Shown in pieces: positions 19,341-32,200 of a stretch of 64,000 bases of DNA. The number at the start of each line of letters is the position of its first letter. Within the stretch, counting starts at the first letter, position 1. Below the pieces are notes generated by a model. That model was not told the origin of the DNA. It searched no databases and was given only the letters and a program-made list of their open reading frames with translations. The stretch is from assembly GCA_037576195.1 (NCBI GenBank), contig CM075101.1, positions 7,750,001-7,814,000 of the forward strand, given 5' to 3'. The DNA is from Phytoseiulus persimilis. Its lineage: Eukaryota > Arthropoda > Arachnida > Mesostigmata > Phytoseiidae. The position numbers and the translations under genes were made by a program.

Positions 19341-22300
19341 AGTTCAACTCAGCACGCGATACCTCATTGGCGTTGTTCATTAGCTTTGGGGTTTCCCAAT
19401 CACAATCCTGGTCGGCTGGCGCTTTGCTGCCCCGACCCGAAACACCCCGTTACGGCTCTGACGGAGACTTGTTCCAAACCTTCTCTCCGATGGCGTTGTG
19501 CTGCTGGTCGAGGAGTCCCGCGTGTGATTCGGACGAGAGCGTCCTAGTGTTCGTCGCGAGCTCCGAGGCTCGAAAAAAGTCAAGGATTTGGGGAGCTCGA
19601 ATGAGGAGAGCCCACTTAGTTATGATGTGGAACCCCGGAGATTCTCTGATGGAGACGACGGCTCCGCGGAGAAACGTCATTTGGTTCTGGATTGATCGAG
19701 TCTGTCGACGCGATTTGCGAGTAGATTCCTGCGTTACTCCATCCCATGAAGGAGATTAGTACTTGCGAAAGAGTCCATGCTTTCTGCAAGACGCTCGGTT
19801 TCCGATTCACGGATAGACTGACGTTCAAATTAGTGTCCCAGTGGTGTTTGGTAGCTGAGCAGATGGATTCGACTTTTTCGTCGTGACGACGCAGTACGCC
19901 AAGGGCCACGAAATTCGTGGGCAACATGAGAAGGTGAGATGATTGTCTGATTGCGGATCTCTGGACATCTACTCAGCTCTTGAGAGGATCCCATGAGGGT
20001 TTCAGATGGAAGGATGCGCTGCCGTCAACAGCATTCCAGATCGAATCGGCTCGAAATGTCTGGGGAATCCAAGATAGCCGATTACAGCCCCGAAGTTGTG
20101 AATCCGATTCCATTCGAAATTCTGCCAACTCTAACATCGCAATAATACCGTGGAGGGTTCGCAGGTGTGTTGCACTAAATTATTGGGGCATACCTATTGC
20201 GCTGAAAGCAGATTAAGAGTTCAGCTGCAATGCCGCCAGGGAAGGTTCTTCCTTTGGGGACTTGTGTCTCGGTTCCTTGAGCGCGCAATAAGATGAAAAT
20301 ATTCCCAGCGGCTCAAACTCTCCAGAACCAGAGATGTGATGGTTATTGTTGTGCTAAGTCATCGAAATAACTGCATTCCGTATCGGCTCAATATTCTATG
20401 TCGGCGAAGACTTCGTCATCAAAGAAAGTTCAGAATAGCAACTCTCATGACATGAGATCCAAGACTTCCAGGAAGAAGGCTCGGTCGCTTTCGATTTGAT
20501 CTCCCTTGTTGGCAACCCAGGAAGGTCAGTCTATTTGTTTCCAACCTCAGAATAGGACTGCGTGACCTCTATTATTGACGCATATGCGCGCGCTCTGGGT
20601 GCAGTATTATTGCGGAGGGATTCTCCAACGAAGAAACTCGTTCCCAAAGGAGCAAGGGAAGCGTGACTTTGGGTTTCAGGTTTCTGTCTCAATATCGTGT
20701 TTGGGTTGAGTCTCGGAAGTCAGCAAAGTCGATCAACTCTCAGTCTCCCAAGCAGTCAGAGAGTATTACTTCTCGAATTTCCCGCTAGAATACCCGTCGC
20801 TCGGGGGATTGGTTGCCATTTGTGCTTTCTAGGTCTGACCCTCTCTACGAGCGTCCCATCCTATCGTTGGGGTTCGATCATCTCGCCGCGCTCAGCGCTT
20901 GCCAGATCTTTCCGAGCTCGGCGCATTAAACGCGCTGGTCAGCCTCAGGGGCTTCGAGTTAACCTGTTCTCTGTCGAGGCATTCGCGGTTGGGAAGCGGA
21001 ACGTGCAAGTGGGGAAACATCGATCCTCATCGAGCCAAGTCCTCGCTGTGCGGATCAATTTGGAGAGCTCGACCTCTGCCCCGCTTTAATGATCGTGACT
21101 CATTCCTTTCGGATAACATCTTAGCACATTGAATGCCTGAAGCTTTGTTGCTACATTCGCAAGGACTCGCATCGTCCAGAACCTGAGATTCCTCGCTATG
21201 ATGACGCCGAAACTGTCTCCGTCGCCGCCTCCCACCCGAAAGGCCCTCAGCAGAGCATATGGCGACTTACTTTCCTGAATGTTCAAGAGGAAAGGAATCA
21301 GCCATACTAGGTTCTATATGAAGTGTTGTCAGGACCGATTTCTGCCTTCGACATGAATACTGCTTCAGAGGGTGTCAGAGAAGTTTTTCTGTTTCAAACA
21401 CGACTCGTAGTTGGTCCCACTTGGGACCGAACATACTCCTGCTGAAGTGGTCACTCATTTCGTATCCAGGGTGAATCCCTTCGGATGGATCTTTCAAATC
21501 TACATCAATGACAACGAGTGTCTCAACTCTCCTCCCCAGGCAAGTTGTATCAGCTTGTAGGAGGAACTTCCGCATTTTTGAAGTTATTGAAAAAAACCGC
21601 TTCATGATGAATCAGACTGGTCGTTGGGTGAGAGAAAGACGAGGGCCCCGCTGTACTACCATGGGGGAAGTAATGATATTACAGATGACAAGTGAGTACC
21701 ATTGTATAGCTCGAGGGGAAACTATACTACGAAAGATGGAGCCACCAAGATAAGAGGCGTGAGAGAGATCACTTGAAGAGAGCGCTTAGTATTCCTGGGA
21801 GTTCAACCGGCTAAGCTCCGATACCAGGAGCAGATCCTTCAAGTCAGGATAGGTTTTGTGAACTGATGTCATAGGTCCTCTCGATCTTTCAGGATGATTT
21901 ACCGAGTCTGTTTTTTTTTTTCCGGAGAACAAGTCAGAGGCATCTGCAGCGTTGATGGGAGTGCATACTCATGCAAATACCACGCGGCACAAAATCTCGG
22001 GTTCTGAGTGACCAAGGAGGCGAGTACGACACTACCCAGATCAAAAGAATCTTGCCAAGCGCAGGTAATACCTGAAGGTTCGCGACTGGTTATTGCCCAG
22101 AACAGAATCAGGCCAGCTGAGAAGAGAGAAACAGACGAAAGTAGAACTGGCAGGGTTATTCGAGCATGCAAATCAAGGAATCAGCTTCCTTCCCGCGCCT
22201 TGGGAAGAGCTTGTACATGCGGCCGTTCAGATCCTGAACAGAAGTCGAGAGCGCCATCGCACACGGATCATGCGGAGCGCATCTACGTCGCCGAGTGGAA

Positions 22301-22640
22301 ACACCGTGAAGTGGAGGAGAAGCCAGTTAGAGGTTCCCTCTTAGGCTACGATGGCCCTGAGCGGCGGACCCCTTGTTGAACTTTTCAGAATACGGTCGTA
22401 GCGGCTAGGCCTTCAATAGATCCGCAGATTTTACAGATCCGCTGGAAGGCCTAGAAGCGACTCGAGAACATGCCGAAGGAAAGAGACGGCAGCGGTAACG
22501 ACGAAGAAGGATGATATGAGCTGAACAAACGAAGAAATATATGAAAGGGAGGATAGCAGAGCAGATGAAGAGGAATCGAGGTTCGAAGATGCAGCTGACA
22601 GTGATTCGCTCAACTTCGGTGATGTCGCTTCTCAGAACTA
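19341..22640. other. Intergenic DNA with exon-like minus-strand segments but no assignable gene
   Basis: Minus-strand pieces at 19764-19946 (acceptor CAATCAG, donor CAA|GTACTA) and 22072-22116 (acceptor TCTTCTCAG, donor TTCAG|GTATTA) look like short exons of a membrane protein. I could not chain them into a gene. A 10-bp inverted repeat lies at 22405-22454. Confidence 0.3.
22405..22454. repeat. Perfect 10-bp inverted repeat with 30-bp loop
   Basis: The arms are CTAGGCCTTC and GAAGGCCTAG. The loop contains two copies of AGATCCGC. It stands roughly 200 bp before non-LTR copy 2. Confidence 0.7.
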
Positions 22641-23475
22641 ATGCGGTCACAGTTATTTCCAAAACTCTGCAAAAGAAAATAACAACAGCCCAAACGGAGG
22701 CGGGGAGGTACGCTCTTGGTATCCCCAACAGTAGAGTGGCAAACGAATTCGTCACAGGAGAACTGGGCTGGTCTTCGTTCGAGGCGAGATAAGCCCAGAG
22801 CAAGACAAGATATTTCACCAGAATTAAGTCCATGCCTGACCATAGATGGCCGAAAGCCATACTGAACATGATGGATCTAACCGGAGTCGAAACAGAAGTA
22901 TATCGGAGAGAACAGGACTTACGCCGTGTATACAAGTGCGAAGACATCACACTGACGTACACGGAACTAGGTACACCTCTACATGGGATATTCAACAAAG
23001 CGATCAAGGAAAGGATACGCGAAACTGAAATGGCTAACTGGAGAAGCTCGATGAGATACAAAAGTAGCCTGACCCGTTACCGAACCCACACGACTGGAAT
23101 GGGACATAGAAACAGTCCATACGACAACAGTCGAGGTTCGGCTCTACTGGCACTGAGCCGAGCAGGTATGCTCAGGACCAGAGAATTCAGACAAAACTCC
23201 GAACCGGGATTAGATACCACATGCGTTAGATGTGGAGTATACCAGGAAACCCTGAGCCACGTCATCTGGGAATGCAACGAAATATACCACGAGGAAGAGG
23301 AAACACTAAATCGACTGGGGCTCGACGAAAACCCCTCCTCAGAGATGACAGGCCACACCAAGAGACTCCTACAGCAGTGGGAGAAAGAAACTACAAATAT
23401 CCGCTGAGGCAACTCGCCACTGAAACGAAAGTGTCATATAAACATGAGGATAAATAAATACCAATACCAATACTG
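22640..23475 (+). mobile_element. 5'-truncated non-LTR retrotransposon, copy 2
   Basis: One frame runs from about 22660 to 23407. It holds QTEAGRYALGIPNSRVANEF then TGELGWSS (end of the reverse-transcriptase region), RWPKAILNMM, YDNSRGSALLALSRAGML and the knuckle CVRCGVYQETLSHVIWEC. It is interrupted by one in-frame TAA at 22790-22792, where copy 3 has GAA (Glu), so a single G-to-T change broke it. The stop codon is at 23405-23407. The element ends ATAAATA plus ACCAAT-type repeats at 23455-23475. The catalytic reverse-transcriptase core is absent. Confidence 0.87.
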
Positions 23476-23529
23476 CGCCTGCGCGATGTGTTCTTGATAT
23501 CGCGACTTGTCTTGAGTTCTGGGATCTCT

Positions 23530-24631
23530 TCGCTACTCCTCAGATCTATCCTGGAGCATTCCCCACCACCAGAGTCGCAAACGAATTCATCACTGGTGAA
23601 CTCGGCTGGTCCTCGTCCGAGGCGAGGGAAGCGCAAAACTAAATCAGATACATGGAGAAAGTTGAGGTCCTTGATACACAGTACAAACTCGATAATTTCA
23701 ACCAATTGATGCAAGAAAAAGTTGAAATAATCGAAAGTTGAAATAATCGAGAGATGACAAAGTTACCCACATTCTTGGACTCCGCAACCGATTCGGGAAT
23801 GAGAGTCCGAGTTCGAACGCTAACCGATCCAGAATAATACGAGATATATTGACGATGGAAGATTCTGAACGATGGATTCATCTTCCACTTAAAAATGCGC
23901 TTCCCGCCGACATCCTTCGTCAAATAATCAAAGTTGAAATAATCGGGGTTGAAATAATCAAGGTTGTACTGTAGAAAGGTGGCCAAGAGCCATCCTGAAC
24001 ATTATGTCGATTGTGGGTATTCATGCGACGGCATGGATCAGAACTGAAACTCCGAAGGAGAGGTATAACTGGGTTAATATTGAAGCTATATATACAGAAA
24101 GAGGATAACCATACATGAACGTCTTGAATCCACGGATAAGAAAGAGGATTAGAGATACACAGAAGATCAACTGGAAGCGTGACAGGTCGCTGAAACCAAG
24201 CCTGGAGTTCTACCGGCAAGGCAAAAAGAGTCTCGGTATGAAATCCTTCCTCCAAGGGAACCGAAGAGGAGACGCTCTCCTGGCGCTGGCTAGAGTCGGT
24301 ATCCTACCAGGACAACGCCCTGGGGGGCATAACCCACTCAATGACAATGAAAACAAACGCATTTGTCATCGATGCTGAACAGATGTACGAAGAAATCGTG
24401 GAACGCGTCATTTATGACACTCGACGCGAATGGATGAGAATTTCCTCCTCAAACTGGGCCGCCAGGAAGGAATGAGAGACCCTCAATCATGACACGAACG
24501 ATAAAAATCCTAGAAAACTGGGAGAGGAGACCTATGATCTTCTGCAAAGCTCCTGACATGAAAGAAAGATTGGTGATGTATGTAAGATAACACGACAACC
24601 CACATCTGGATCGATGAATACCATACCATAC
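23530..24631 (+). mobile_element. 5'-truncated non-LTR retrotransposon, copy 3, interrupted by a DNA transposon
   Basis: The first part (about 23539-23678) encodes RVANEFITGELGWSSSEARE, aligning with copy 2. The second part (from 23972) resumes with ERWPRAILN, then RRGDALLALARVGILPG and remains of the CCHC region. Stops and frameshifts show decay. The gap between the parts is exactly the pogo-like insertion at 23679-23971. The 3' tail is GAATACCATACCATAC at 24616-24631. Confidence 0.83.
23679..23971. mobile_element. 293-bp non-autonomous pogo/Tc1-mariner-like element (MITE)
   Basis: The left end reads CAGTACAAACTCGATAATTT. The right end, on the minus strand, reads CAGTACAACCTTGATTATTT. They differ at about three positions over the terminal 24 bp. 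TA abuts the right end, and a TA lies 2 bp outside the left end, as expected for TA-targeting elements. Two copies of GTTGAAATAATC lie inside each end (23721-23748 and 23933-23959). There is no transposase frame. It splits non-LTR copy 3 and is therefore younger. Confidence 0.8.
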
Positions 24632-27430
24632 AAGGATGGAAGGTATGAGATTGGTGATGGAAAAGGTATGTCCACACTTCCATCGGGAAGCTTTCAGCTC
24701 AATTGGCACCCTACCGCTCTATTCTCAGCGAAGTAGCGAGCGAAGTGTTATCTCTCACTGTACGCCTTGAATGCGATGGACTTTGATATTTACATGAGAA
24801 GTCTAGAGTCCTACGAGTTTCTGAGCAAAGAGAGTCGGGGAGATAGGTCTTCCGGGGAATGAGGCAGATTTGTTCACGCGAGGAACAGTGGATGAGGTAA
24901 TACTTCTCGCGATGAGCGCGAATGATGACCCAATGACAGCCAAAAAGGAGTCGACATTCGACGCTTGTGAGGAAGGTTACACTCTCCGGCTACAGTTTCT
25001 GGCGAGGTCGGAGGATGCGAAGGAACATATTCGGAGAGTGGGATTCCGTGGAGATAAGGCCTGCTTTCACACCTCCTGAACCCGGGCAAGGGAAACGATG
25101 AAGGAGAACCGTGCAATCATTGTAAAGAGTATTTTCTTTAGCGGCAGGCAAGTGTTGGTCTGAAGTCCCTCACGTGAGTCTCTCAAACAAACTAACAGTG
25201 TGAGGGTTCCACCGACAGATTTTGTCAATCCTCTCAGGGACGATACGGAGTTTTTCCAAGATTCCGCAGATTCGTGAGGGAAATCGGGTTGGACAAAATT
25301 TCATCAAACCTGTATCGAGAGCCGGGCACAGGTAGCTCTGTGAGCTGCTGGGCATGCTCTCCTGACGGCACCTCTCACCGAGCTCTCGGCTTGATATCTT
25401 AGCTGAGAACGCGGAAGTAGCCGGACTCCGATGCTTCCCGCGGACACACGAACACTCGCCCCTGGAAGTTTTGGCGAGGGTAATGGTGACGAGAGCATCC
25501 GAAAGAAAACAAGTACGGAAGAATGAGCGCTTCTTTCGCCATGTGGATACTGAAACTCATGCCCCACGAGTATTCGGAGCTCGCTGTTCTATGGCTCAGG
25601 CGATCGTTTTTCAGGGACCGAGGGTCAGGAATGAGCGCCACAAGATTTGATTGCGAACATTGGACGCGTTTCTAAAAAGCGGACGATCAAAGGGGTGCGG
25701 AGCCCGAGGCAAAACGCTCGCGTTGAGGTCAAGCCCGTTGGAATCAACGGAATGAAAGGTTCCATCGGTATGTCGACTTCAGCACCGCTCCGATTGAGGG
25801 GCTGGGAAATCCTTCCCCAACGGATCCCCCGATGTATCCCATGAACTATGCGTCACATCGAAATAAGATGGAGTGTCGGATCCAGGACTGTTGATATCGA
25901 ATATCAACGGGATGCAAGCTTCGAATTCGATCGGGAACGTCGACGCGAGTCCTGGTGCTCAGGAACCGGCGAGAAAAGAGATGAGCATCAAAGGGGTTCT
26001 TAAGAGTTTTGAGTTCAGGTCTCGTCTGGGAGCCCAGTACCGATAGATCCAACGCTCGTAGCCGAATGAGGAAGTCGAATCAGTGAATTCAGTAACTGGG
26101 TCGAATCGAGAGGCGTCCGGGTAAGCTGGCTCCAAAGTCACCTCCCGAGACCTCCGAAGAAGAGATCGCGCTCGAAGAGGGTCTCGCATATGAGAGACCT
26201 GTTTTCCGCTCTGCGGCGAGGAGGTGAGCACATGTTCTCTCTCTCTCCTGGATTCGTGTTCCCGTGATAGGTTCTCGTTTCGTTGTCTCGGGACTGGTTC
26301 TTCGAGTGCCACCCATGCGACGTTCTGGGTTCAGTATCGAATAGCGCCCGACGAAATCTTGGCTCCCTTCGCTATCGAATGAAATCGGGGCATCGAGATT
26401 CTATCACTGGAAATAGGTCCACTCAAGTAGCAGATAAACATCACTCCGAGATTGGATACCGTTTCAAACGGATTCATCTCACGGAACGCTCAATTGAGTG
26501 TAGTTTTCGGAGACGGAAAGGGGCGGAAAAAGTGTGGAATCGTGAAAAGGATCTGGGAACAGTGAATGTCACGTCTTGGCCCTCCATGGAACTGAAGAAC
26601 ACGATGGATTCTGCGCGAAGCCGGGAGAGACATTCTTCGCTTTGCCGATGGCAAGGTGGGTATTTCTCACAAGCCCCAAATCTCTGTTCAAACGGATTGA
26701 TTTGAAATATTTATCGGGGAATCTAGGAGAAAAGGGATCGGAGCGTCGGTAGCGCTCTTCAACTGAAAGCCGACTGTGGGCGACGAGATCGATATGCGAC
26801 GACTCATAGGAGCTCATGGACTCCGTATCACAACAGTTATTAGGAAACGCGTGGGAGCCGGAGTATAATCAATGGTATTCCCTCTGTTCTTATCAACGTC
26901 ACACAGCTGGAAGACGGTGTTCCAAGAACCTTTGAAATAGAGAAGCTCCGCCGTCTCTGTGAGAGCTGAAATCTGGCGACAGTCGCGTTGAGCATTGAGG
27001 ATAATCTTCACAATTCACTCCGTAGAAGAGATGACGACACGACTAGCGCGCAATCAATTAGCCTGGACCGTACGTCGTCAACACTTTCACCCTTGGTCAT
27101 CATCGGCAGAATATTCCGCCCGAGTATAAATCCATGGGAATCCAGCGAGTTTCTAGAATTCGAATCGAGGCATCCAAGTATCCCAATCGTCGTGATCATT
27201 TCAAGATTCACACGAGGAGTGCGATCCAGTAATCCATAGGAGGTATTGGTTGTCGAGGCTTGTTTGCCCAAACTGATTTCTAGCACCAGTACACACGAAG
27301 ATTCTGCATAATGATATCCGGTATTTAGCGCCGGAGCTTCATTGCTCGGCGGCGGAGACGACTCAAGACCATAACGAACACAGACAAGCCCATTCGCGAA
27401 AACAGTTTATGCGAAGCGTGAGCGTCGGGG
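24632..27430. other. Intergenic DNA upstream of split ends
   Basis: There is no supported gene. Minus-strand frames at 25399-25641, 26814-27011 and 27008-27286 read protein-like over 60-90 residues, with no domain I know. I could not join them with sound splice sites. They may be decayed or unrecognised exons. Confidence 0.3.
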
Positions 27431-27439
27431 AATACGTTG

Positions 27440-29202
27440 GATTCCGCTAAGATGGTGAACAAGATGTCGCACCAACTAAAGCTTCGGATGCAGCTCACAG
27501 CGCTCCTAGACGGCTGCCAGCGTCCACCGCTCTGGGTAGCCGCCGCCGTTCTCATGAGGCGTTCACCGAGAGGCTTTGGCGGTGGAGAGAGTAAGGCGCG
27601 CAGCTGCGCCAACGCCAGCGGCTCGCTTGGCGCCGCTAAGTGCAGTGTCCGCTGTGCTGAGTCGGACGGCCGAGGCGGGAGAGAGTGAGAAGAAGAGGCG
27701 ACAAGTTATCCCAAAGCTGCGGCGGCGAGGGAGCCGACGCAGCGAGTCAGCGGCCGGAGCTTTCCCAATCAGCCATTCCCTCGCCGAGTATCCTCGCCGC
27801 TTACTCTCTCATCGGGCGGGCGCTACGTGCGCGAATCTCGCGAGACTTTTCGAGACTTGTGGATATGTGACGCGCCTGATTCTCTAGATGGCCGAGCGAC
27901 GTAGCGAACCGCAGAGTTGATAGCGCCAACACCCGGAGAGGTTGCGCCAGACAGTGTTGGCTCAGTACCGTTTCCAACCGGATCTGTTGCCGAACCTTCG
28001 GCCTCGACTCGACCACCATTTTTCCACTCATCTACCACTTCTTACTGTGTGGTGTGACAACTCTTGCAACTCTGAATACAAGTTCTTCCACGACGACTAC
28101 ACGTCCGTAACTGCAAGGAAAAGCAGCAGCAGCAACAACAACGACGACGACGACGAAACAACAGACGGTTGGAGTTTGTTGTTGTGGTGGTGACGGTGGC
28201 TAAAAGTGTGTATATTGTGCTTTGATGTTGAGTTTCCCTCCGTAGTTGGAAAGGAGAAGAGAGCCCCGAGGAGATAGCTCTCGACTAGTTTGTCGTCTAA
28301 TTGTGACGGCAACAGCTTCATCATAGTGATTGTCGTCATCATCAGTGCCAGCTGCAACTGCAGCGTCGTCGACAACAACAATTTTTTGTTTTCTTGCTGT
28401 TCCCCCAACGGAACCAACTGCGTCTGCTACGACGACGGAGCCACCAGCTCGTAAGGATTAGTGCGTTTCAAATCGTGTTCAGTGATTGTCGGTCTTCGAG
28501 CAGCCGCCCAATCTAGCAACTCGTTTGTGTATTGTGCGCTCTTGTATATAGATTTAGACGGAGAAGGCGACGAGAAAGTTCAACAGCAGCAACAGCGAAA
28601 TCCCAAAATACGGGGTTACGACTACGACACAGTTGTAACCCTTCGTCCTCAGAGAGCATTCACCATTCAGTCATTGAGATCACGTCGAACTCTACGACTT
28701 CGACCAGCACTCGCATCACGTTCGCCAACGCATACTTGCGTCGAAGTGAAAAGCTTTTCCCCCGCAAGCTAAGAGACATTCTCGGAGGCAGCCGAATAGG
28801 CCGCCGTCCCAGCTTCAGAGATGGACAGAAGCCCTGCCGGCAGTTAGACTCTGGTGTGCTGGATTCTTCACAGCAGTGTGAACGAGGAAATTGTGTGTGA
28901 ATCAGTGTTGTTGTGGAGTGCGCAATTGTGGATCGCGAGGGAGTGTGAAGCGTTGCGGACCCGGCAGCAAGGCCACCGAAGTCTGCACGGACTCGGTGGT
29001 GCTGGCGCGTAACCCGCAAACCGATAGGAGGAGGAATCCTAGCAAGCAACGCAGCTCCAACACACACCAGAGCACGGCCGGGCGGCATCAACAGTGTGCT
29101 AGCAACGGCATCTCGTTTCTCGAAGTCAACATATCGCGCCATGATTATTGGCCATGCTTGAAGAGCTTCAGGACTGGCTCTCGCTGCTGTTGACTTCTGA
29201 CC
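27440..29202 (+). promoter_or_regulatory. spen: GC-rich promoter region and 5' leader of split ends
   Basis: Sequence becomes markedly CpG-rich from about 27430. The leader before the start codon holds CAG/CAA/CGA runs (for example 28120-28165), usual for long arthropod 5' UTRs. The transcription start is not fixed; GTTCAGTGATTG at about 28477 resembles an arthropod initiator. An in-frame TGA 12 nt before the ATG shows that the coding frame does not extend upstream. Confidence 0.5.
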
Positions 29203-29285
29203 ATGGTTAGAGAAACCAGGCATCTCTGGGTCGGTAACCTTCCCGACAAAATCCGAGAAGAACACATACGGGACCACTTCAAACG
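29203..29285 (+). CDS. spen: Split ends (SPEN/SHARP) first coding exon, N-terminal RRM1 start
   Basis: ATG at 29203-29205 sits in a good context (GACCATGG). The 83-nt exon encodes MVRETRHLWVGNLPDKIREE then HIRDHFK, and ends AAACG|GTACGC in phase 2 within the codon for the next Arg. This is almost identical to the known SPEN start MVRETRHLWVGNLPENVREE..., including RNP2 (LWVGNL) of the first RNA recognition motif. SPEN is a large nuclear RNA-binding co-repressor with four RRMs and a C-terminal SPOC domain, acting in Notch and other signalling. The following exon (expected YGRVESVKIL-like) was not found anywhere in the remaining 34.7 kb. Confidence 0.93.
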
Positions 29286-32200
29286 GTACGCATCGAGAAC
29301 AGCCCCGCGACAGAATCCGCCTTTTCTGTCTGACTGGCTCGAATTTCTTATTCCTGCGTAGTAGACCGTAGGCTTCTTCACTTGGAATCGTGTTCATCTT
29401 CAACTTTTCCTCCATGACCCGGTCGGCTGATTGAATTCGCCAAGATTTGAGGAGGAGGAAACAGGAGAACGAGGATGTTATTCAAAGGGCTGCTCTCAGT
29501 TAGCGGTATTGGTCGACCATTTCCTCAAGAGCCAGGTCTCGAGCAAGGCTCTTCCTCTTCTGCAATCAGAAACGATTCTTGGAGATGAAGACGATCAGCC
29601 AAGGAAGAAGCGTAACGATTTCTCTTTCAGTGAATCTGTGAATACCTCGATCAATCATTGAATCAATCTTTACTAAATCGGAGTGAATGATTCTCGCTGC
29701 GTCTGACCCGCGCCCAGCGATACTGGATCATGCATAAGCTATTTCCGCAGGATATGTTTGAGCTTAAGTCTTATGGAGTTTCTTTCGTGGACGGATACTT
29801 CGTACAACACTTCATTTTGTTCCCCGTCCTCCTGGATATGTTTGAGTCATTGCTGTGGCATAACCGGATACAATACTAAATGGATACGTTCTGTTCCTCC
29901 TGATGTTGTGCACTACGGATATCTACCAGCAGGCCGTCTCAACATCGAATTTCACTCGTTCGTGTCTCGAATCGTGCAATTTGCTCCTGATCATCCTGCG
30001 ATCGGGAATCCATGGCTCGAAGCCGCCGGAGGATTCTGTCGTCGTTGCAATTGATCCATTGATTGATCGATAGACGTCCGACGTACCGGTTTCTGAGGCA
30101 GTTCCTACGTCAATGACGCGGACTTCAAAAGGGCCACGACCTCATCGACGACGACAACGACGGAGTGAAGTTCGATGTGAAGGATGTTCTCTGCCTGGTC
30201 TAAGTGGTCATATTCGGATATTCAGTGGATACTCAGGGTGCCGTGGCCCACTTTGCAGACTCCATGGCGGTGAGTCCCTCATATTCTGTTTCTCCCATTG
30301 TGCTGACTTCTTCAGTCGTTCCCACTAAGATTTGCTAACCCCGATTTCAAGTGCTTATATGCTTCATCCGCAGTTGACTAACTTCGTGATATGATCACGA
30401 CTTGATTTCATCCGTATGTCCTTTCGGTACGTGACCAGTGTTAACGCGATTTGTTCCGGATTCCGAATGAATTTAGAAGTTGAGCTCTCTGATGTGTGGC
30501 TGAGATCGCGCCTCGTCCTGGAAGTGTCAAAGCGAAACGAGAACCTCTGTTTCCTGCGCATGACGCCGCGGAGCCCCTCAAGAGCTGGAAAGATGTCCGT
30601 TTTCGGGTTGGAACATGACGTCCCCCCACCGGGTGGAGAACCCCGCCCGTTTCGCCCCGAGCAATGGTTCCGGGAGCGAGATTTTAGCTGTCTCTTCGAG
30701 CCTCTCAGCTCTCGGAAAAGTTCCTGGGCGCGAGTGAAGACATTGCCCGGAGTACGACGGATGATTCCTATTCCGTTCTGCTTCTTCTGAGCCCTGCGAA
30801 AGCTCTCCGAGAGTGGGTTAGTGGAGAGCAATTGGTGAGCAAGCAGTACCGGGAAACGGCGGGATTTATGGCGCTGTCGGGCATTACCGTTCTCTCTGAA
30901 AGCGTGGGATTGGGCCATCACCTGCACAAAACATTATTCTTCCGCGCCGAGGAAACTCAGCAGAGATTTTGCGCACCTATCTGCTGCTCGCTGCCTACTT
31001 TCGACAGCGAGTCAATGGATGACGCGCTTTTTAGCAGTATATCGAGCACGACGCCCCCCGGACTGGTCTTCATTCTGGTCTCCCCTGCTTGCACGCCTCC
31101 TCTCTAGAGGAGGGGGATCGTCGCGGAGAAGCTGGGAAGAAGAGTGAACCTCCGACTCGAAAAGTCGGATCGCTGAGTTGAGAGACCGAGCTCTGTCCGA
31201 AAGCGGGGGCGGTTGCAGAGGTTCTTCGGAGCGCACAAACCCGAGGTTTTCTCGCACCGCAGCTTCCGTGAAATCGAGCTCTGAGGCATGGCTAGTTTCG
31301 AATTTTGGGTGCGGGCTTGTTTTCGAGCCTTTGCGTCGAATCTGAGCTACCCTTCCACGTCGCTCCGAACTGTTTTCGTTTCCTCCCGCCTTCGGACAGA
31401 CAGGTTCTGTGCAGTATTTCACTTCGGCTCAACAGAAGTAGCGTGATGTCCGCGGTGCCAGTGAACCGGCAGGGTGAGGGTGTGGTTGGATTCTTGCCTG
31501 AGTGGAAGATCTTGGAGCCGAAGTGATTTATGCGTTTTCTCTACTTTTCATTCGTCATCCATCTCGATCTACTTCGCGTTCCGAGAAAGCACGGTTGTCG
31601 GTTTTCCTTCCCTCATGCTGGTCAACTCCCATCCATGACCGGCTATGACGTCACGGTCTTCGGTTGGAGCGCTGGACGATCCTCGACCAGTAACGATAGC
31701 TGGGCGTCAGACGCAATTATAGCTCTTGGTCTGTTGGGCAATCGATGACGACGTCTCCTCACGCGTCTCACTCGACGAGAGTTAGCCGGCATGAGCGGAG
31801 CGTCCCCGGACTAGGTATCGGAATATTCTGGACGGGATGGGAACGAGATTCGCGAGAGAAGTCCGGCAGCTGCCGCTTTGTTACGTGGCCGATGGGTTCC
31901 TCACAGATTTTTCTGTATTCAGCGTTTCCATTATCTTTCTCTGGGCCCTCCGCCTCGTCCACGCCGTTCCTCGGCCGTCTAGCGGTGATCTTCCTGCAGT
32001 ATATGCTTTCAGAGCCGGGTTGTTGCTTCTGGATAGGAAAAAAAGGTTCCAACAATGACCAAAACAATGCAATGAAGGAAGGTGGACCAGAAACATTTTT
32101 TATGTGTTTCAAGGGGTGTCCCAGTTTCTCGCTTTGTTTCGCGTCTACAAAGTTTCGGTTATACCCTCTCCTGTTTGGATCGCCAGGCTGCTCCAATCAG

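Noticed and set aside
22405-23061. 218-codon minus-strand frame rich in hydrophobic residues
   Set aside because: It is the antisense shadow of non-LTR copy 2.
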